Below, piece after piece: positions 20,726 to 33,285 of a DNA stretch of 64,000 nucleotides (positions are counted from its first letter, which is position 1; each line of letters opens with the position of its first letter). The notes under the pieces were generated by a model. That model saw only the letters and a program-made list of their open reading frames with translations. It was not told the origin of the DNA and did no database searches. The stretch comes from Carettochelys insculpta. Its lineage: Eukaryota; Chordata; Testudines; Carettochelyidae. A program made the translations under genes and the position numbers. The stretch is from the NCBI RefSeq assembly GCF_033958435.1, contig NC_134137.1:249658501-249722500 (forward strand). The letters are read 5' to 3'.

Positions 20726-22415
20726 CTGTTATGCAATAAGAAGAGAGGATTCACAAAATTAAGATACCTTCTTCAGCATCATACATGAATATCATACAAA
20801 ACATAAAAATCACAGTTAATGAGGAAACATTTTGCTTGTGTACAAAAACAAAATTTCTACTACAACAGGCACAAATCTAAGCAAGTATAAAAAATAAAGG
20901 ACGAGTTAAGCAAGGGATTACCTTGAATCTATTTGTAACAGAAAGAGGATATTAAACATTTTTGTCTTAGCTAGTGCCATGACAGACAAATTAGCTCAAG
21001 CCCATATTTTGCAGAGAACATTCATGTTATGGACACAGTTCAACAATTAGAAAGTACTGCACTGTTAGTTCTGCAAGAAGCTCACCATGCAGAAAAGAGG
21101 CTGATTTAAATTTAAATTCATTGAGCAGTGGGATTTCTAAAAAATTGGATATAATTTAACAGTTGTTGCTTTTAATTCTTCGAGTAAGAATGAAGCATGG
21201 CTTTGTCTCAAAGTGCTACAAGTCACTATTACTTGAAATAATGCCAGGCCTGCCGATGGGTGGGGGTGTGTGCCAGAGGAGGAAGCAATGAGGAAAAATG
21301 CCCCAAAGAGCACTGAGGGCTGTCTGGACTGGGCACGGCACATTCCAGACAGTGCTGAGGAGGCTAACCCTAGCTATGTCCCTTCTGCCTGAGGCCATGT
21401 TCATTCCAGGACACAGAAAACCCTTCCCCACCCCTGCCTTGCCCAGGAGCCTGGCAACTCTGTTGACTCAAGTGAATAATGACATTTAAACAGTTTCTTT
21501 CATTCTGTATTAACAGGCTTGCAGATGAAAAGCAGAATTGTCTAGCGACACCACAGTAAAGCAAGTCTAGACCATTTCTACTCAAAGTAATGAGCCATAA
21601 AATAAGAAAAACTGACAACTGAGTCACTACCATAAAGTGCTTGTTCTAAATAAACTTGTGACCCACAGACGAACTCCCATTTTTATTAAATAATCTGTTG
21701 GTATAATTTAAATGAATTACATGAATTTCAAGAAACACGATTAATGGTTAAACGCAAATTGCTGACGTATGCTAAATTTTCCTCAAATTGTCATTACAGT
21801 ACTACCTGGGAAGAGGCAGGAGGATTTGGAGCTGATCAAAGGCAAAGAGGGAAAAGGGCAGAGAGGACAACCAGGAGTTGTAAGAAGTACCCCAGAGAAG
21901 GAGAAGTGAGGGCTAGAGAGGAAAGCACAGAACTACTGGTTTGAGGGTGACTGGATGGGAATCTGAAGTGAAAGACCCTTTTTAAAAAAAAAAAATCTGT
22001 CATTGATGGTGTGGCATAGACCAGACACGGGGCAGTAAACTGAAACACCCCCTGGGTTACTGTGGGAATGACACTATCCTGGAAAGAGGAAGCTGTGGTT
22101 GCTGTGCATACAACACAGAGAGGGTGTGAAGGCATATGACCAGGGGAGGGACATCAGCCTCAAACTATTCCCAGAGTGACCCAGGAGGCACCAGACCAAT
22201 GGTGAGTAGTACATGCCTTGACAAGCACAACAACATTACAAGTGTGCTTTCATCTGGTCTGTAAATTCTTAAGTGTAGGAAAATACTTTTTAAATACGAA
22301 CTTCCATATGTGAGTCCTGCTCAACAGGGTTTGTTCTATGTAACAGAAAGCATTAAGCAACCTACACAAGGAGTCACTATTAACTCTTTCTATAGTAAAA
22401 GAACAAAAGGCTTAC
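20726..22415. other. Intron, one possible small transposon
   Basis: Between 21223 and 21486 a GC-richer segment is bounded by weak inverted ends (cactattacttga and tcaagtgaataatgac). I cannot classify it. The rest shows no gene or recognisable repeat. Confidence 0.35.
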
Positions 22416-22656
22416 CGCTGGTCTACATAAACTAATTTTCCATCCATAGCAAAGCGTGTAACAAATTCTGTTGGCTTAACCTTTATCTCGCCACTCTTTT
22501 GTGGAACAATATAAGGATGCAATCTTCCAATTGCAACAAGACAGTTAAAGTTACTTCTGTCTTTTTGTGCACCATTCTCCTCTTCCTCTCCCACCTCGCT
22601 AGGAGGCCAGCTCTTCAGATATCCAGTACAATGGATTGTACGGTACTTTCCGTGAT
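22416..22656 (-). CDS. BMAL2: BMAL2 exon: inter-PAS linker and start of PAS-B
   Basis: 241 nt encoding HGKYRTIHCTGYLKSWPP, an acidic linker VGEEEENGAQKDRSN, then CLVAIGRLHPYIVP, SGEIKVKPTEFVTRF and MDGKLVYVDQR. In the family this covers the end of the PAS-A PAC motif, a variable linker, and the first PAS-B strands. The acceptor is attag before 22656 and the donor is gtaagc from 22415. Entry phase two, exit phase two, consistent with both neighbours. The linker is shorter than in the human protein by a few residues. Confidence 0.96.
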
Positions 22657-22999
22657 CTAATCAAATTAAAAGGAGTTAAATTTCCAAATGAAAATTAATT
22701 GTAAATTTCTTCTCCAGCTGTTGTTTTGCATGTACACATAGGTCTGTGCCCTACAGAGCTGTAAATAATGTCATTGACTAGTATCTTAAATGTTCTCACA
22801 CATAAGAAAATTAAACCAACAGTTTGCTTTCAGGTACTGCAAATATATTATTCAGCTTCTTTTATACTGTGAATTACATTAAGCTATAAGGAGAAGCTAC
22901 TCACTTTTGTGCAGTAATGATGGCTCTCCAAGATGTGTCCCTGCAGGTGCTCCACATAGGCGTCAGCGCATCTCAGCACTCTGGATTGGAAAGCTTTGC

Positions 23000-24150
23000 A
23001 AAGCAGTGACCCCAATTCCCGTACGTATAGTGTGAGGACCAGATGGCCGCTCTACAGATATCTCCCAGAGCGACATTTCCAAAGAAGGCAGTTGTTTCAT
23101 CTGTCGCTCGTGTCAAGTGGGCTCTAATAGTCTAATGGCTGCTTACCGCTAAATTGGTATGCAGCGTGAATGCAATCTGCAATCCACTTGGATAGGCATT
23201 GCGCTGAGACAGCTGTTCCCACATGGAACCCTGACCATGCCATGAAGGGTTGTTCGACTTCCTATTTAGTGTGGTTCTATCAAGGTAAAAAGCAAGAGCA
23301 CGTCTAACATTGAACATGTACAATGCAACCTCCATGGGAGAGGAACAGTAACAGAGAGGTAGCCATGTTAGTCTGTACTCCAACAAAACAAAGCAGCAGA
23401 AACGTAGCACTTTAAAGACTAACAAAATTATTTATTCTGTGATGAGCTTTTGTGGGACACACCCACTTCTTCAGAGAAAGCTCATCACCAAATAAATTGT
23501 TTTGTTAGTCTTTAAAGTGCTACATTTCTCCTGCTTTGTTTTCCTAGGAGAGGAGTGAGGCTTAGGAAAATAATCAGGTAAATATATAGATTCGTTTACA
23601 TAAAAACCTGATATGACTTTGGGGAAAAACCCTGGGTGAGGCCTAAGTACCACCTTGTCTTTAGTGACAACGGTAAAGAGTGGGTCATCCAGAAGTGCTG
23701 CATTCTCCCCGAGCTTTCTGGCCGATGTAATGGCCACTAGGAGTGCCACCTTCCTGGACACATGCTGAAGGGATGTCGTGGCTAGCAGTTCAAATGGAGG
23801 TCTTGTAAGTGTATTTAGGACCAAGATCAAGCCCCATGATGATATGGTGGGGAGGGGCTGCAGATTTGGACATACATTTTGTAACCCCATTAAAAAACAT
23901 TTCATCATCAGGTGCCCAAAGAGAGAAGAGTGGTTTCTTGAGTCGTGGAAAGCTTTAATTACAGCAAGACACACCCTTATAGAGGTAATACAGAGACTTG
24001 CATTACTGAGTTCCAAAAGATAATTGAGCAAGGTAAGTATGGAAGGGGAATCAGGATGCAGATTGTGGGTCATACACCACTGCTGGAAGTGCCCAATTCC
24101 TTCTATTGGTATTTCTAGTGGAGAGGTGACAGCTGTTTAGACTCATGCTG
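23000..24150 (-). pseudogene. DIRS 1 tyrosine recombinase remnant
   Basis: Minus-strand frames read LNYLLELSNASLCITSIRVC (24030), VCPNLQPLPTISSWGL, VLNTLTRPPFELLATTSLQH, ALLVAITSARKLGE (the conserved helix before the catalytic core), then FNVRRALAFYLDRT after the inserted foldback, and finally AHLTRATDETTAFF with LGDICRAAIWSS. HLTR is the HxxR catalytic box. The tyrosine expected a dozen residues after AAIWSS is not in a recognisable context, so the end appears altered. The protein would cut and rejoin the circular DNA intermediate. Confidence 0.75.
23337..23550. mobile_element. Penelope-like foldback inserted in DIRS 1
   Basis: Two head-to-head copies of the Penelope-like end: gtaacagagaggtagcc at the left, agtctttaaagtgctac at the right, with the hinge at the cccacttcttcagagaaag block. 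A ggagagga duplication (23337-23344 and about 23548-23556) flanks it. It splits the recombinase gene. Confidence 0.7.
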
Positions 24151-24312
24151 TGAGTTTCAGGGTTTTGATGTTGAGGTGACGTGTTGCCGTGGTGCTGAAT
24201 GAAGAGATTCAGCACCATCGGAAGAGTGGTTGGTCAGTCAATTGACAGGTAATGCAGGTAAGGAAACCAGGGTTGTCTGGGCCAATCTGGGGCTATCAGT
24301 ATTGATTTTATT

Positions 24313-25100
24313 TCAGTATTTTATTTCAATATCTGTATTGATTTTATTGATCATGCTTGCAATGAGTGGCACTGGGGGAAAGGCATAGAGAAGGGGATCT
24401 GCACAGCTAATTGTGAAGGTGCCCCCCTGCGATCGCTTGCCTATTCCCACGCTGGAATAAAACCTGTGGCACTTGCGATTGTGAAGAGTCGCAAGGAGGT
24501 CTATTGTTGGGAAGCCCCATTTGCAGAAGATGGAGAGAAGTATGTTGGTATCCATCTCCCATTCATGCTGGTCTGAGAAATATCTGCCCAGCCTGCTTGC
24601 CCTGGTATTCTGTTGTCCGGATATGTATGTTGTTACTGGAGTTACTCAGTTCTTTATGCACCAATTCCAAAATCTGACTGCCTCAGCACATAGACAGTGT
24701 GACTGGGCACCCCCCTGCTGGTTGATATAAAACATAGCGGGCGTGTTGTCCATGAAGATAGTTTTGCTCCATATCAATGGGAGAAAATGAGTGCACGCTC
24801 TTTGAACAGCGCTGAGGTTCACAAGTCTCTCATGGTGAGCCCACATGCCCTAAACTGATGAAGTGCCAGTGGGCCCCCCAACCCATGAGAGAGGCATCTG
24901 TAGTTATAGTTACAAAGGGACTGTGGGGTGTGGAAAGTTATCTCCACAAGCAGGTTTTTTGAGGATGTCCACCAGTCTACTGAATGTAGTACTAATGGAG
25001 AAAGAGCAAGGGTCTTCCATAATCTGTGGTGGTTTGGTTCGTAATTGCAAGCAAGCCAATGTTGAAGGCAATGCATATGTAGTCTTGTAAATGAGACCAT
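24313..25100 (-). pseudogene. DIRS 1 RNase H region remnant
   Basis: Frames in this part read WSKTIFMDNTPAMFYINQQG (24780), RFWNWCIKN, WEMDTNILLSIFCKWGFPTI and DLLATLHNRKC (24550-24470), the DIRS RNase H end and the following region that leads to the recombinase. VEITFHTPQSLCNYNY and HGLGGPLALHQFRACGLTMR (24830-24950) are the RNase H start with its DAS motif decayed. Inactive. Confidence 0.6.
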
Positions 25101-25823
25101 GCCGGGCTTTTCTTCTAGCTGAACGCAGCAGAATTATGTTCTGCCACCTTTTTTCCCAGCACCATTTTTAAAAGGTGCTGACGTCGCTCCACCTCTGGCT
25201 CCCTGCCTGCAGGGAAAAGAGCAGGACTTGATTCAATTGGCTTAATGGCCAGCTAGACCATCAAACCAATTACACTGACTCCTGCTGTTTCAGCGTGCAG
25301 GTCAGGGAGCTGCTCCTGTGGCTGCACGTGGGGGGAGCCAGGCAAGCAGCAGGAGCACTTGGAGCTCCTTTTGAAATGTAAGTCCTGGGTTTGGGAGGGG
25401 GTGGGCAGTTAGGGAGGGATAAGGCTGCGGGGAGGAGCAGGCTGTTGAGTTGAACCGGGGCCCTACAGCTGTGTGGGGGAGGTTGAGTGACGGCTGGGGG
25501 GCCCGAGCTGGGGCCGTGTGGCCACACAGGGGATTGAACTGGGGCAAGGTGGCGGGGACAGAATTGAGCCAGGGCTGTGTGGCTGCACAGAGGATTGAGT
25601 TGGGGCGATGCGGTCATGCGAGGGCTGGGGCCGTGCGGGGGGTTAAGCCAGAGAAGAGGGTGATTGGGTGGGAGGTGTTGAGCCAAGGCCTCGCGGCCAA
25701 GCAGGAGGCTGGGGGGAGTGTGGGGCTGTAGGAGTTCGTGACTGTGTGGGGGAGAGGGTCGAGCTGGGGGGCATTGGGGTTTGAGTTCCACCATCTTTTT
25801 GTGTAGAAAACAAGCGCTGGAAC
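25100..25823. mobile_element. GC-rich hAT-like insertion in DIRS 1
   Basis: About 720 bp between the RT and RNase H of DIRS 1. The ends are imperfectly inverted (gggcttttcttcta on the left; tagaaaacaagcgctgg on the right, the complement of ccagcgcttgttttcta). The interior repeats short blocks such as gagttggggcg and gggctgtgtggctgca. Its core near 25350-25600 resembles the Tigger-like element at 5132. No transposase. Confidence 0.5.
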
Positions 25824-26460
25824 TATGAATAGGCAAGTTCGAGCCATACTAAAAGGGGTCTGTTTGATTATGTGAATGAAGTCGCAGACTGCCTGGAACC
25901 TGTGAGCATGTAAGTAGGCTTTGGCTGAAATCAAATCCAGTAGAGCTTCTATGAACTCTAGGCTCTGTGTCGGTTTCAAAATGGACTTGTATAGGTTTAA
26001 AAGGAGGGCAAGCCAGGAAAAACATTCCCTGGTAGTATTTATCATGAGGGTAGTCTGGTGGCAAGTGGAACCCTTAATCAGGCAGTTGTCTAAATAAGGG
26101 AAAATAGTAATGTTCTGCCTTCTGAGGTTTGCAGTGACCATGGCGAGTGTTTTGGAGAAAGCTCGTGGGGCCGCAGAAAGTCCAAAAGGGAGGACTTTGT
26201 ACTGGAAATTGTCCTGACCCACAACAAAACGGAGGAATCTCCTGTAGGACGAGTGAATAATCATGTGAAAATAAGCATTTTGGAGGTCAAAGGTGGACCA
26301 CCAGTCTCCCTTATCGAGTGCCAGAATGACAGTTTGTAAGGTTACCATCTTGAACTTTGTGTTGAGAATGAATCTGTTCAATTCCCTGAGGTCTAAGATA
26401 AGCCTCCATGCCCCCTGATTTCTTGGTTGTCAGGATAAAAACCCTTGCCCCAGTGCTTGT
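25824..26460 (-). pseudogene. DIRS 1 reverse transcriptase remnant
   Basis: Minus-strand frame reads NRFILNTKFKM, GDWWSTFDLQNAYFHMIIHS (the first catalytic Asp box is FDLQNAYFH), RRFLRFVVGQDNFQYKVLPF, GLSAAPRAFSKTLAMV, then FPYLDNCLIKG, where the usual YLDD is YLDN, and QSLEFIEALLDLISAKAYL. The domain order matches DIRS RT. The second Asp of the catalytic pair is replaced by Asn, which by family knowledge should abolish polymerisation. The frame then runs into the hAT-like insertion. Confidence 0.85.
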
Positions 26461-28900
26461 CATAGACAGTTTATATTGCCCCTAAGGTAAAGGAGTTTCT
26501 GTACTTCTGTCCATAGGAGAGGCTCGTGAGACGGGTCCCTGAAGTGGGATGGGGTAGGGGGATGGGTAGGGTGGGTATTTGTGAAAGAAATTGTATAGCC
26601 TTCTCTGATAATATCCAAGACCCATTTGTCGGATGTAATCTGGGTCCACTGATGGTAAAAGGGTCTCAGCCGATGATGGAAAGTGGAGCCAGAATGCACT
26701 AGACTTAAAGGGTGGCCGCTCAGACCGAACAAGCCATCAAATTTGTTGCTTTTGGGAGGTATGGTGGGCTGTAGATGACTGGCCCTGATGTGCCCTCCTC
26801 CCGTCTGACCTATTTTTAGGTTTATCATCATATTGCCCATGCTGTCGTCTGTAGTGGAAGCAGTTATGTTCCCTAGATCTATGGAAGGGAGTATACTTGT
26901 GTCTCTTGCTAGGAGGGGAATACATTCCCAGCATGCGCGCTATTGTCCTGGAGCTTTTCACGGAACGTAATATCTTATCGATGGTGCTGGAGAATAGCTG
27001 CTTTCTATCAAAGGGAAGATCTTCCATCTTTGACAGGATTTCACATGGCATGACAGAAGGTAGGAGCACTACAACCCTCCGCATAACTATCACAGCAGCT
27101 ACGGCCCTCGGAGCTGTGTCAGCCATGTCCATGGCTGCCTGAAGGGCAGTTTTAGCAACTGAGAAACAGTCCTTAATGATAGACTGCAGGTGAGGGTGTC
27201 TGGTAACTTATCATAGCTTGTATGGTCACAGTTGGCTAGAAGGGCAGTACTGTTTGCAATTCTGTACTGCAGTGTGGCCAGAGAGTATACCTTACAGCCA
27301 AAGGCATCTAAATGCTTATGTTCTCTATTAGTGGGAGTAGATTTTAATTGACGGTTCTTGGATTTGTGGTTTTCCAAATCCACAGCCAAGGAATTGAATT
27401 GTGTAAGTGAAAAAAAGAAAATCCATGCCCTCAGATGGAACCAAGTATATCCTATCTGCCTTGCGACTGGTGGGCAAGATAGAACCTGGGGGTTTCCAGA
27501 GGACCTTGGAGGGTTTGAGGATTGCTACATTAATAGGTTGGGCTATTCTGGAGGGTGCAGATGGCTGCAAAATCGGGAACAACCTATACAGTTTATCTTG
27601 TACCTCCTGTGGGGTGATATCCTGGGATTGGGCAACCCTTTTAAAGAGTTCCTGCAAGTGCTTTAGGTCATCAGTTGGAGAAGAGGGACAAACCTGAAAA
27701 AAAACACCTCATCTTGTTTAGACCTTTAAGCCTTGGAAGAAGCCTCTGAGTCTGGACAAGGCAACTCCTCCATAGCATTAGAAATTGTCTGTGAAACAAC
27801 AGACGACGGATTAGCCAGCAAGAAACGTGCTGATACTCTAGGAGGGCACCCAGATGTGTGCTCATGGTGAGAGGTATGCATATTTAGTGCAGCACGTGTG
27901 GGATGAGTGCGGTTGATATTTGTGCCAGACATCCCATGGATCCCATCCTGGTGAAAACTGTTGAATGGGGTATGGTCATGGCTGGGGTACCCAGGAAGGG
28001 AAAGGCTGATGATCCCTATATGAATGCCAGGATGGAGGTGAACAAGCTAGTGAGTGTCTGCCTCTACGCCTGCTTCTGCCTTCAGATTGAGATGAAAGTG
28101 AAGGTGAGCAAGGGGCAGTATACAAGGTGCTAACATGACCGTGCCCCACAGAGTTCGGTGAGGACACAAACAGCATTAAGTATCGCTAAGGGGATTTGTG
28201 GATATATTGTGTTTTCTGTTGTGCCTTCTTATGTCTAACAGGTTGATCCAAAATGGCATGTATTGCTTCTCGGGAGCAGATGCCTCTGAGGCACCTGCTG
28301 GTGTGGATAGCCTGCTCTCTCCTTCAGATCCCCTTGCTGAGGAGGACCTGCATCTCTCTACCGGACCCAACATGGGTGGCACTGGAGAACGTGAGGCTCC
28401 CAGCAACTCAGAGAATGAGCCACTGAAGCTGTCACAGCCTGGGAACCTCTAAGGGGCGATGCAGACACCCTATCTGAGGGCTTTTGCTGCACCTGCATGA
28501 CATTTGGCGTGCCCCAAACAAGAGGGACTTTTGCCAAAGTAGCACTTCGAAACACGCTTCACTTTCCTTCTGTGCCCTTGCTGGCATACCCTGGCAATGG
28601 GGGCACCTAGAAATGCTGTGGGATTCACCCAAACGTTCCAGGCATGAGGCATGCCTGTCAGACATGGGCATAGTGCCTCTGCAGATATCACAATTCTTCA
28701 TAAATTCAGGCACTGGAAAAAATAACTGGCTCTCTCTTTAAGACAAAAACTGTCTGAAAGAAAAAAAGCCACTGCTGCAGCTCCACAGCAGCCACCACTT
28801 TTTTTTTTTTTAAAAGGTAAAAGCGATTGAAAAATAACTAACTAACTATTAATAATATTAGAGAAAGGAGGGAAGCTAAGCAAAAATGTTTGGCTTTTCC
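26461..28900 (-). pseudogene. DIRS 1 gag-like region
   Basis: Several overlapping short frames: DMADTAPRAVAAVIVMRRVV (27130), then DLPFDRKQLFSSTIDKI and SKRHKYTPFHRSREHNCF (27000-26860), preceded by TPQEVQDKLYRLFPILQPSA (27600) and an upstream zinc-knuckle-like Cys-rich stretch CDICRGTMPMSD...CPHC (28700-28620). This order fits the DIRS gag-like protein. Stops and frame changes throughout. Confidence 0.6.
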
Positions 28901-29143
28901 AGTCAGGAAAAGAACTGCTCTGCGTCAGTTCACAGCCAAGGACTGTAGAAAAGGAACTGAGGAGAGCTGTGCCATGCGCTCTCTCCTCAGTATGGTGACA
29001 TAACTGGCTGGCTCTTGTGCATGCATGGCACTTGGTGGGGGGAAGGAGGGCGTACTGCTGTGCAAAGCTGTCAGATCCACAGTGCCGGGACACGCTAACA
29101 TCTATGTGGAGCACCCGCAGGGAACACTTGAAGGAGAACTTCG

Positions 29144-30305
29144 TATCTTAGCATAACTGCCAAGACTAAACTTTCAGTAAAATGTAAACGCATGAATTTT
29201 CTGTTTCTTGAATAGTATATATTGCAATTCACAATTCCTCTCCGCAGATCTCTCCCCATTTTATTGTGTAACATTCAGAAATCACTACACTCACCATGAG
29301 ATGGACGCACGTCTGCTGCTAAGTAGACTACCATCATACTACACAAGAGGGCGCAGATCAGCATACGTTACTCACAGAGATTATGGCAAACTTCTATCAT
29401 TCCAAAAAGTGTCAGGGGATTGCTAGTGTCCATGCACCGCAGACATGAGCTCTGTTTTTAAAGTCCTATACAAAGATGCTTTGGCCCAAAGTAAAATGCA
29501 TGGAACTCAACTTGCAAAAACGTAAGGCTGAGCCATTTCCACTGGTATAACAACATGGTTTCTGGGGCATGTCCAGGTGTTTAGATCATTAAGTAATTCT
29601 TTTTCTAGCTACTGATCTATGCAGTTTAAGAATGAATGAAATGCCGGCCCAATTACTGTCAATGGGAGTTTGGTCACTGGCTTAAATATGGTCAGAAATT
29701 TACAATACACGTTGTGGAAGAGTCACAGTAAGCCTTGAAAAAAATCTACTTTAGATATCGTATAAAACTAAAGGTTTGTTTAAACAGAAGTGTTTGAATA
29801 TAATGAAAATATGACAAGTGTTTATAACCACTAATGGAAACAAGAACAAAAAAGCTCTAAAAGCTGGGATGTAAATAACCCAGAAATTGCAATAAAGAAT
29901 TAAAGAAATGGAGGGAGGGAGAAGATTTTTCATCACTTATCTCCAAAACAGAAGATTTGATAGCCCTATTAATTGTTATCTTCATCCCAGATATTTCTTC
30001 TTACTCCTACTCCTGTGCTTTTAAACTGCCCTAGTTCCAATCAGTAATCCTTCTCAGTCTTTAAGATCCCACAAGAATCTCACACACAAGCAGTGACCTG
30101 AATCTCTGTTTTCTTCTTCCTAGGGGTATAACTAAGCCAGGCTTTTTCAGCTATCATAGAAACGGGATCTTACAATGTAAGTCCAACTTCCTACCATTAT
30201 TTTATGAAGTAACTGCTGACTACTTAGACCTCATAACTGACTCAGAACTTAAATACACAATATTTAAAAATAGAAATCCTCCAGTTCAGGCACACTTCGA
30301 CATAC
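29144..30305. other. Intron, no feature seen
   Basis: AT-rich BMAL2 intron between the DIRS end and the next exon. Nothing recognised. Confidence 0.5.
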
Positions 30306-30446
30306 CTTTCTTCTCTGAGTTGGGCAAGCAGTTTTCTTCCTTGACAGTGATCCTACTACACTTTATCCGACAGAAGAAGGAACGCCGTGTACCAGAATGC
30401 AATTTAGTTGATCCAGCTTGAAAATCCAAAGGTACTTGTAAGCCAG
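30306..30446 (-). CDS. BMAL2: BMAL2 exon: PAS-A/PAC region
   Basis: Encodes GLQVPLDFQAGSTKLHSG, RRSFFCRIKCSRITVKEE and NCLPNSEKK. RRSFFCR(I/M)K is a family signature in the PAC part of PAS-A. Acceptor acaag before 30446, donor gtatgt from 30305. The two entering bases complete the Thr codon begun in the 31222-31339 exon. 141 nt, no defect. Confidence 0.96.
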
Positions 30447-31221
30447 CTTGTAAAAATTTAATAAGACAGTCAGAAAAATGTCTTTGCATTATAAGGGTTG
30501 TTGTAATTTAAATTATTAATATATTCTCCCAACTGCCTTACTGCCTCTTAAATTTTTGCACACACAATTTACTGAAAAAATGTAAATGCTTTAAATAAGA
30601 TGAACAAAACATGATTGTCAAAAGTGAAATAACAAAATATGCACAGATACCACTCAATGCTGTGCACTCTTACTTAATAAATTAATTTTTTAAAACTTTC
30701 AATTAATTTTTGGTAGGGAGTGGAAAATTGCAAAGCTGCTCATAAAAAACACTATGAAATAGTGATCAGCTGCAAGTAAATAATGTTCTTCATACTAGCA
30801 AAATAAGACTTCGTTAAATTAGGATTGACACTTAGCATTTTCAGAGAAGACAGTGATTCTTGGTATTGAAGCATTTTATCCCATGCTCGACTACATCAGG
30901 TCTTTTGTATTGACAAGACCTATCAAATACAAGAAAAAAAAGTAGTATGCCTGGTTAAAAAAAGTTCATGCCAACTCTTGGTAAACGTCTAACAATGTAA
31001 ACTTCAATCATTATTACCTAAACTGAATTCCTGTCTGAAGTAACTTTCAACGTATTTGTGTATTATAAGAAACAGGTATGCACTGAAACATGTTTTTTCT
31101 GTACAAATCACATGAATGTGTTTGCATAGATATGAATGCATGAACTTAACCTAATAACTGAAATTAAAAATAAATGAAGTCATTACATTAAAAATCTGAC
31201 CGTATTTAAATAGTTACTTAC
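30447..31221. other. Intron, no feature seen
   Basis: AT-rich, nothing recognised. Confidence 0.5.
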
Positions 31222-31339
31222 TTTTAGCATCTATAAGCTTTTCTCTTGGTGAAGCATCTGAAGAAGATAGTTGCTCCTTCACTTTGGCAACATCTTTTGG
31301 ATGCAAGTAGTCAAATAAACTTTGTCCAATCAAGCTGGC
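31222..31339 (-). CDS. BMAL2: BMAL2 exon: PAS-A core
   Basis: Encodes [39 protein letters not shown]. The LFDYLHPKD helix and [10 protein letters not shown] are standard PAS-A text. Acceptor actag before 31339, donor gtaagt from 31221. 118 nt, entering in phase 0 and leaving one base. Confidence 0.96.
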
Positions 31340-31692
31340 CTAGTGGAAGAAACATTAATTCAGAATCTGTGCATAGTACGCTCTATTCAGCATCTCCTCA
31401 CCAAGGTGAGGATTCCCAGCTATCTATCTAAAGTGCTCCGTCTAAATTGTAACATTTTATCTACTGAATTTGCTTTTAAACAAAAACTTTGTTGAATTCT
31501 TAATTCTGTTTCAGTATTTTAGTCAAAAGCATATGGACACTATTAAAAAAAAGTAAAAAAAAGCATTGTGGCAGAAATGCAATTATATCTTACTCGATAA
31601 GCTCAATGGTGAAACTGAAAAAATATTCATTAATGTTTTCCTGTCTTTCAGTTTTAAATGTAATAAATGCTTAGGTTATTACTGCTGACCAG
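31340..31692. other. Intron, no feature seen
   Basis: AT-rich BMAL2 intron sequence between the PAS-A exon and the hAT-like element; nothing recognised. Confidence 0.5.
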
Positions 31693-32355
31693 AGCAGTGG
31701 TTTTCAATCAGTGTGCCAAAGGTGTCTGAGTCCCAGCTGGCAGGGGGTTGGTCAATTCCATCCCCCTGCCCTGCCACACACACCCCACAACCAGTGGCTT
31801 TTTGCAGAGCTGCTGTGAGGGGAAATCCCAAACCTAGAGGGGACCATGCACACCAGGAGGCAGCTGAAATGCTGCTTCCTGGCCTGAAAGGTGTGGCAGA
31901 GAGTCTACCCACAACACCCTGCTGTGGCAAGGAGGGAGGGACCCTGTTGGAGCTGGGAAGAAGTTTAAATGCCGCTCTAATGGGCTGGTCGGGAGGGGAG
32001 CCTGCTTTCTAGAACTGCTCCCCCTCTTCCCACACAAGTAATTGAGTAGCCTGCAGCAGTTATTCAATTACTCAACAGCTCTAGCATGGCATGTGTTCAC
32101 CTGCCCCCCCGCCCACTTTTTTTTTTCAACTTGTCGAAGACTGTGTTTTTGAGGTGAATTTGAAACATTATTGCATTTGATCCTTATTTAGCTTGTTGTA
32201 TGCACTACGTTTGCAAACCTCTCTAGTAAGACTGTACCCATAGTAAAGGTAAGTAATGAGCAACTGATTCAGCTAAAAAAAAGTGGGTGTGCAGTGGAGT
32301 TGTTTGTCTCATTGATGTGTGCCATGTAACTGAAAAGGTTGAAAACCACTGGGCT
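31693..32355. mobile_element. Non-autonomous hAT element
   Basis: Ends are cagtggttttcaatc (31694) and gttgaaaaccactg (about 32338-32351), a hAT/Charlie-type terminal inverted repeat. About 660 bp, no transposase. The 8-bp flanks do not match well, so the insertion is old. Confidence 0.7.
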
Positions 32356-33096
32356 GGAAGAAGGTAAGGGGGGGCAGACAACCTGGTTTGAACCCTGAAA
32401 ATGCTATGAGGAAAAATGGAAAAGTGGATGGGTTTTAAAAGTAGATATGGGTGGTACAAAGGGCTCACAGAGCTACTCATCAGCCACTGGGCAAGGCAGC
32501 TAAGGCCAGAGATTTCCAGGACCTTGCACCTGGAAGTCACCTGCACCTTGATAAAGGGAAACCATTACATGCACTGAAGTGGTCTTCATTCCTTCTCCCT
32601 TCCCTGAACTAAAGTATGTCTAGATTGGTGGGTTTCCTCACTACAGCAACACAAATGTCAGTGCACAAATATTCACTCTTAAAACCTTTGAAGCCAAGTG
32701 ATTACCAAGCTAAGTTTCAATTTACTTGCACTGTTGAAAAACTGTTTTTCTAAAATTCAAAAAAATCAGTTCACCATCTAAGATTCCAAAATTGTTAATA
32801 AAAGGGAGAAACAAGGATATCTTCAAAACATATTCTTCTTCTGGACTGGTATGTAAATTATTTCCTGAAGAGCATAGTTTGAAATCAGATGTCAGTAACT
32901 GGATCAGGAATGTTCACTGTAGTTTCAGAATGCCTATAATTTCAAAGTAACAAACCTTTGGAATAAATGTATTGAAGACAAAGCTGAAGTCAAAAGATTT
33001 AAAGAAATCATGCACAAGAAATGGTGTTTATAACAAAGCCAAATACATTATTCAAAAACTACATTTCATTTTAATAAAAACTGACTTGATAACTAC
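32356..33096. other. Intron, no feature seen
   Basis: AT-rich, nothing recognised. Confidence 0.5.
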
Positions 33097-33189
33097 CTGA
33101 TCATGATAGAGTATCTTGCAGACTGATTCAGAGACAAAAAGAATTTTTCCTCTGTCACATCCAACCACAAACAGAAATCCATCTGCAGC
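33097..33189 (-). CDS. BMAL2: BMAL2 exon: PAS-A first strands
   Basis: 93 nt, 31 codons in phase 0 on both sides: [15 protein letters not shown], then [32 protein letters not shown] is the best conserved PAS-A strand pair. Acceptor tatag before 33189, donor gtagtt from 33096. The DIRS element 2 starts only about 95 bp upstream. Confidence 0.96.
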
Positions 33190-33285
33190 CTATAAATATA
33201 AAAAATTAGTCTTTAAAAAAATTGCACAACACTTATAAAAACCAGACTGAACAAAACGAGTATATTAACTGATGCTGGAGAGAGA

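Larger units (their letters stand above)
22895..29143 (-). mobile_element. DIRS-type retroelement 1
   Basis: About 6.2 kb on the minus strand with inverted ends: the left end holds ccctgcaggtgctccacata (22954-22973), and the right end holds the reverse complement form tatgtggagcacccgcaggg (29103-29122). Gene order 5' to 3' on the minus strand is gag-like, RT, RNase H, tyrosine recombinase (YR), as in DIRS elements, which integrate through the YR instead of an integrase. It carries later insertions at 23337-23550 (Penelope-like foldback) and about 25100-25823 (hAT-like). All frames are broken. Confidence 0.85.

Noticed and set aside
31693..32355. 8-bp target duplication at this hAT element
   Set aside because: The flanks match at about half of the positions only, so I do not claim it.
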